Shown: positions 60,382 through 64,000 of the stretch, in pieces | How the letters are laid out: each line of letters begins with the position of its first letter | How positions within the stretch are numbered: the first letter of the stretch is position 1 | Assembly: GCF_024628725.1 (NCBI RefSeq) | Contig: NZ_CP102409.1 | Location: 1,087,001 to 1,151,000 of the forward strand | Source: Ruegeria sp. YS9 | GTDB taxonomy: Bacteria > Pseudomonadota > Alphaproteobacteria > Rhodobacterales > Rhodobacteraceae | Direction of reading: 5' to 3' | DNA length: 64,000 nucleotides | The notes under the pieces: generated by a model | What the model saw: the letters and a program-made list of their open reading frames with translations, nothing else | The model's database searches: none | Told to the model about the DNA's origin: nothing | Position numbers and translations under genes: made by a program

Positions 60382-62202
60382 TCAGCTCTCCATCGCCTCC
60401 AACTCGTCAATGAAGCCTGAGATCATCGACAGGCCCTTGTCCCAGAATTTCGGGTCGCTGGCATCCAGCCCGAACGGGGCCAACAGTTCCTTGTGGTGCT
60501 TTGATCCGCCTGCGCGCAGCATTTCGAAATACTTGTCCTCGAAACCTTCGGCGCCGCTTTCATAGACCGAATAGAGCGCGTTCACCAACCCGTCGCCGAA
60601 GGCATAGGCGTAAACGTAGAAGGGCGAGTGAACAAAGTGCGGGATATAGGCCCAGAAGGTCTCGTACCCGTCCATGAATTCGAATGCGGGGCCAAGGCTT
60701 TCGGCCTGAACGCTCATCCACAGGGCGTTGATGTCGTCCGGGGTCAGTTCCCCCTCGCGACGGGCGGCATGCAGCTTGCATTCAAAGTCGTAGAAGGCGA
60801 TCTGGCGGACCACCGTGTTGATCATGTCCTCGACCTTGCCGGCCAGCAGCACCTTGCGCTGTTCGGGGGTTTCGGCCTTGTCCAGCATCTTGCGGAACGT
60901 CAGCATTTCACCAAAAACCGAGGCCGTTTCGGCCAGCGTCAATGGCGTAGACGACAGCATCTCACCCTGATCGGCGGCCAGAACCTGGTGAACACCGTGG
61001 CCCAGCTCATGCGCCAGAGTCATGACGTCGCGCGGTTTGCCCAGGTAGTTGAGCATCACATAGGGGTGCACGTCGGTCACGGTGGGATGCGCGAAGGCGC
61101 CCGGGGCTTTGCCGGGTTTCACCGCAGCGTCGATCCAGCCTTTCGAGAAGAACGGGGCCGCGATGTCACCCATGCGCGGGTCAAAGGCGTTATAGGCATC
61201 CATTACCGTCTTTTCGGCTTCGTCCCAATTGACAATGCGCGTATCTTCCATCGGCAGCGGTGCATTGCGGTCCCAGACCTGCATGACGTCCAGACCCAGC
61301 CATTTGCGCTTCAGCTCATAATAACGATGGCTCAGTTTGGGATAGGCGGCCACGACCGCCTCGCGCAGGGCTTCGACCACTTCGGGCTCGACATCGTTCG
61401 ACAAGTGACGTCCTGTTTGCGCGGTCGGCATCTTGCGCCAGCGATCGACGATTTCTTTCTCTTTGGCCTGCGTGTTGTGGACACGGGCAAATGTTTTGAT
61501 GTTCTCCTGAAACACGCGGGCCAGTTCGCGCGCCGCAGCCTCGCGTTTGGAGCGGTCCTGTTCGGTCAGCAGGTTCAGGGTGCCTTCGATGTTCAGTTCA
61601 TTACCGTCCACATTGAACGTCAGACCGGCGATGGTTTCGTCGAACAGACGCTCCCACGCGTCGCCGACAACGCCCAGATCGTGCAGGAATTTCTCAAGCT
61701 CATCAGACAGCTGATAGGGCTTCATCGCGCGGATGCGGCGGAACACGGGTTCGTATCGGGCGAGATCCGGGTTGGCAGCAAAATGCGCCCCAAGCACATC
61801 ATCTTCAATCCGGTTGATCTCGAGCGTGAAAAACACCAGAGGCGTTGTGAAAACGGTGATCTTTTCCTGCATGTCCGACAGGAACTTGGCCCGCTCTGCG
61901 TCAGTGGTCAGCTGATAATAGCGCAAACCGGCAAAGGACATGATCCGGCCTGCGATGGAGTTGATCTTTTCATTGCGCTGAACGCAGGTCAAAAGGGCCG
62001 CGGCGTCCAGTTCTGCCAGCTTGCCTTCATAGTCAGCAGCGAAAGCCGCACATTCGCCCTCCAGCCAGTCCAGGTCGCGCGCCAGTTCGGGCGCCTCTTC
62101 GGATGCGTAGAGATCCGTCAGATCCCATTCGGGCAGATTGCCCAGATTGTCGGCACCGCCCATTGCGTTTGCGTCACGGACGGGAAAGGGAAGGTCGCGC
62201 AT
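60382..62202 (-). CDS. pepF: M3-family oligoendopeptidase F
   Basis: A 606-aa zinc metallopeptidase that degrades short peptides in the cytoplasm. The zinc site is VMTLAHELGHGVHQVLA (HExxH as HELGH) with the third ligand Glu in TLAETASVFGEMLTF. The N-terminal helical domain and the PepF-type SDMQEKITVFTTPLVFFTLEINRIED are as expected. AAGGTG precedes the ATG at 62202. It is monocistronic. Confidence 0.93.
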   Translation of the reverse strand: MRDLPFPVRDANAMGGADNLGNLPEWDLTDLYASEEAPELARDLDWLEGECAAFAADYEGKLAELDAAALLTCVQRNEKINSIAGRIMSFAGLRYYQLTTDAERAKFLSDMQEKITVFTTPLVFFTLEINRIEDDVLGAHFAANPDLARYEPVFRRIRAMKPYQLSDELEKFLHDLGVVGDAWERLFDETIAGLTFNVDGNELNIEGTLNLLTEQDRSKREAAARELARVFQENIKTFARVHNTQAKEKEIVDRWRKMPTAQTGRHLSNDVEPEVVEALREAVVAAYPKLSHRYYELKRKWLGLDVMQVWDRNAPLPMEDTRIVNWDEAEKTVMDAYNAFDPRMGDIAAPFFSKGWIDAAVKPGKAPGAFAHPTVTDVHPYVMLNYLGKPRDVMTLAHELGHGVHQVLAADQGEMLSSTPLTLAETASVFGEMLTFRKMLDKAETPEQRKVLLAGKVEDMINTVVRQIAFYDFECKLHAARREGELTPDDINALWMSVQAESLGPAFEFMDGYETFWAYIPHFVHSPFYVYAYAFGDGLVNALYSVYESGAEGFEDKYFEMLRAGGSKHHKELLAPFGLDASDPKFWDKGLSMISGFIDELEAMES

Positions 62203-62287
62203 GGATCACCTTTTGTAGACTGCTTTTGCAAACATCTAGGGCTGGCGCGCCCGGATCACAAGCGGCCAGTCCCGAAGGTGAAAAGGT

Positions 62288-63262
62288 TTACGATGAAACC
62301 AGCCTGGACGCCCCATTTGATTGGTTGGCCAGGAAATGCTTGGCAAGCTGGTCCAGAACCGGCCCCCGAACGTCGGGTGCTTCCATCAGTACCTCGTGTT
62401 CTCCGTCGGGGATTTCGATCAATGTGCCGTTCGGCCAATTGGCCATACGTGTCCGTATGGCCTTGCGATCGACGATTTGTTCGTGGCTGCCCAGAAAAGT
62501 CAGACAGGGTGTCTTCGGCGCGGGCTGTTCCATCAACCATTCACACTCGTCCAGCGACTCGCGCAGCCAGCGGTTTGAGGGGGCACCAAGTGCCAGTTCG
62601 GGATGCGCATTCAGCTGATCTTGCATAATCCGGTACATGTCGGGGTCGCGGGTCAGCATATTCCCGTCGAAAGGTTGCGACAGGACATAGCTTTCAAGCG
62701 TTGTGGTCGGGGGGGTGCGTTCGCCAAGGCCAAGCGCCGTGCCCCAATAGGCCGTAACGCGGCTCAGAGGTTTCATCACCGGAGTGAAGAAAATTCCCCA
62801 CATCGGGCCCGTGAACGCGCAAGCGGCAAAGCACCCTTTTTCGATGACGGCACGCAACCCGATGGCGCCGCCCATCGAATGCCCCACGACGTACCACGGT
62901 TTCGGCAAATCCAAAGCGTCTGCAAGGTCCAGGGTTACCTGAACATCGTGCTGGTAATCGGTGAAATGATCGACATGGCCGATGCGTGGGTTTTCCAGCA
63001 GCCGATCCGCAAGACCCTGACCGCGCCAGTCGACGGCCAGCACCGCGAAGCCACGATTCACGAATTCTTGGGCGGTATTGCCATACTTTTCGATGTATTC
63101 GGTGCGTCCGGGAAACACCATGACGGTGCCATGGGCGCGACCAACCGGACGCCAGTGACCCACGCGAATGCGTTTTTGGTCAGACGTCATCAACCAATGG
63201 GCCTGTCCACCGGCAGGTCCGCCGGCCACGTCTTCAAAAAAGGGGGCCGGCGACAACTCCAT
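62288..63262 (-). CDS. Alpha/beta hydrolase, lysophospholipase L2 (PldB)-like
   Basis: A 324-aa serine hydrolase. The oxyanion/Gly segment is GTVMVFPGRTEYIEKYGNTAQEFVNRGFAVLAVDWRGQGLADRLLEN; the nucleophile elbow is WYVVGHSMGGAIGLRAV (GHSMGG); the Asp/His are toward the end (GSHEQIVDRKA and GEHEVLMEAPDV). This matches PldB-type monoacylglycerol/lysophospholipid hydrolases. It shares one base with the SCP2 gene stop (TGATG), so they are coupled. Confidence 0.88.
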   Translation of the reverse strand: MELSPAPFFEDVAGGPAGGQAHWLMTSDQKRIRVGHWRPVGRAHGTVMVFPGRTEYIEKYGNTAQEFVNRGFAVLAVDWRGQGLADRLLENPRIGHVDHFTDYQHDVQVTLDLADALDLPKPWYVVGHSMGGAIGLRAVIEKGCFAACAFTGPMWGIFFTPVMKPLSRVTAYWGTALGLGERTPPTTTLESYVLSQPFDGNMLTRDPDMYRIMQDQLNAHPELALGAPSNRWLRESLDECEWLMEQPAPKTPCLTFLGSHEQIVDRKAIRTRMANWPNGTLIEIPDGEHEVLMEAPDVRGPVLDQLAKHFLANQSNGASRLVSS

Positions 63263-63552
63263 CAGGCCAGCACCGAGGCAAGCTTCATGGCAACACCCAT
63301 GTCGCCATCAATGCTCAGCTTTCCGGACATGAACGCGCCGGTCGGATTCAGTTCACCGCTGAGGATCTGTTCGAACGTTTCTACGTCAGCGCTCATGGTG
63401 ACATTGGCCTCTTCATCGCTGACCCGCGCACCGTTTTCGTCCAGAACGATCGAACCCAGATCGGTGATGGCAAACTTGGCCGTGTCATCAAACGCGCCGC
63501 CATCCAGTTTTTCGTTCAGCGCGGCAGCTGCCTTTTCAAGAGTCTCGCTCAT
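63262..63552 (-). CDS. SCP2 sterol-carrier-domain protein
   Basis: A 96-aa single-domain SCP2-like lipid-binding protein: MSETLEKAAAALNEKLDGGAFDDTAKFAITDLGSIVLDENGARVSDEEANVTMSADVETFEQILSGELNPTGAFMSGKLSIDGDMGVAMKLASVL. The FMSGKLSIDGDMGVAMKL block is the family signature. The start at 63552 (MSETLEK) has AGGA upstream. It is the first gene of a two-gene unit with the lysophospholipase-like hydrolase, consistent with lipid handling. Confidence 0.92.
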   Translation of the reverse strand: MSETLEKAAAALNEKLDGGAFDDTAKFAITDLGSIVLDENGARVSDEEANVTMSADVETFEQILSGELNPTGAFMSGKLSIDGDMGVAMKLASVLA

Positions 63553-63621
63553 GCTTTTCCTCATATTGTTAGTGCGCCGTGAATGGACATCCCCGGTCGC
63601 AACGCTACACTGACTATTGTT

Positions 63622-64000
63622 ATGAGCATTGCAATTCACAATCTCAAAGGTACCGTTGCGGCACTTTTTGTCCTAGTCACGTTTTCCACCAGTTGTTTCG
63701 CGCAACAGGCGGATTCACGGGACGAGGATGAACTGCTGCAAAAGCTGGCACAGTCGACTCCCGACCAGGCAATTGCACTGGATCGGCAGTTGCAGGCGTT
63801 GTGGTCGCAATCCGGCTCGCCGTCGGCTGATCTGTTGCTGGAGCGGGGACGCGAGGCCTTGGACGAGGGCGATGTCGACGCTGCTCTGGATCACCTGACG
63901 GCGCTGACGGATCACGCGCCTGATTTTGCCGAAGGCTGGCATCTGCGCGCATCTGCCTTTTTCGGGGTCGAGCGGTTTGGTATGGCGGCCGCCGATCTGG
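63622..64000 (+). CDS. TPR-like exported protein, 5' part (runs off window)
   Basis: A reading frame starts with ATG at 63622 and is open to the window end (126 codons seen). Residues 1-27 look like a Sec signal peptide (KGTVAALFVLVTFSTSCFAQQ), cut after CFA, although a Cys at 25 leaves a lipoprotein possible. The remainder has TPR-like helix pairs (LLLERGREALDEGDVDAALDHLTALTDHAPDFAEGWHLRASAFF; FGMAAADL). It is divergent from the SCP2 gene across 69 bp. Probably periplasmic protein-protein interaction. Confidence 0.8.
   Translation, partial: MSIAIHNLKGTVAALFVLVTFSTSCFAQQADSRDEDELLQKLAQSTPDQAIALDRQLQALWSQSGSPSADLLLERGREALDEGDVDAALDHLTALTDHAPDFAEGWHLRASAFFGVERFGMAAADL

Noticed and set aside
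60628..62628. 666-codon plus-strand frame over pepF
   Set aside because: Antisense to the M3 peptidase whose HELGH site is intact; composition is that of a shadow frame.

Overview
The window is a 64 kb chromosomal segment of an alphaproteobacterium, most likely a marine member of the Rhodobacterales (Roseobacter group, Ruegeria-like). The support is the gene families and their order: a divergent phosphotransferase placed directly after glyS, tandem Lrp/AsnC regulators divergent from ilvC, rluD next to rpoH, an aa3 oxidase subunit I, and several methylated-amine and hydantoin-type catabolic genes. This assignment is by recognition of protein families; no database search was run.

Layout. 1-9.4 kb (+) is housekeeping: glyS 3' part, PPDK-like gene, a SleB-type cell wall hydrolase, a Tat-type multicopper oxidase, then the folB-folP-glmM run. 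9.4-16.8 kb has a DMT exporter, ilvC, two overlapping Lrp/AsnC genes, a UTRA-type GntR regulator divergent from a class V aminotransferase, a UbiH-type hydroxylase, a small membrane protein and a HAD phosphatase. 16.9-28.4 kb has a FadR-type regulator, a glycosyltransferase with an N-terminal c-di-GMP-binding-like MshEN domain, carA, yqeY-like, DUF2244, two thioredoxin-fold proteins, ctaD with an FNR box upstream, a HIT protein, a MerR/CDF metal-export pair with a visible MerR operator, lipB and tRNA-Leu(GAG).

28.7-37.8 kb is an accessory surface-glycan cluster beginning 350 bp after the tRNA: three related small-molecule/sugar methyltransferases (all with a GVW[QR]G motif), an acyltransferase-3, two GT2-type enzymes (one fused to a methyltransferase-like tail) and a GT32-like/TupA-type ATP-grasp fusion. 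It probably builds and decorates (methylates, acylates, amino-acylates or peptidylates) a surface polysaccharide.

37.8-42 kb returns to core genes (DUF6476-like, rluD, rpoH with a heat-shock-type promoter, a Gfo/Idh oxidoreductase, a DksA-like zinc finger protein). 41.8-59.2 kb is catabolic and partly decaying: LysR/dimethylglycine-dehydrogenase-like pair, a lone tyrosine recombinase, a membrane-anchored AraC regulator divergent from a fatty acid hydroxylase and a methyltransferase, a homocysteine S-methyltransferase, a badly frameshifted SDR pseudogene, and a tightly overlapping minus-strand operon hyuA-hyuB-FAD oxidase-HpaI aldolase-aminotransferase-uronate dehydrogenase-like, with a LysR gene upstream. 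Three diverged copies of an interspersed sequence lie among these genes. 60.4-64 kb ends with an M3 oligoendopeptidase, an alpha/beta hydrolase overlapping an SCP2-domain protein, and the start of a TPR protein that runs off the window.
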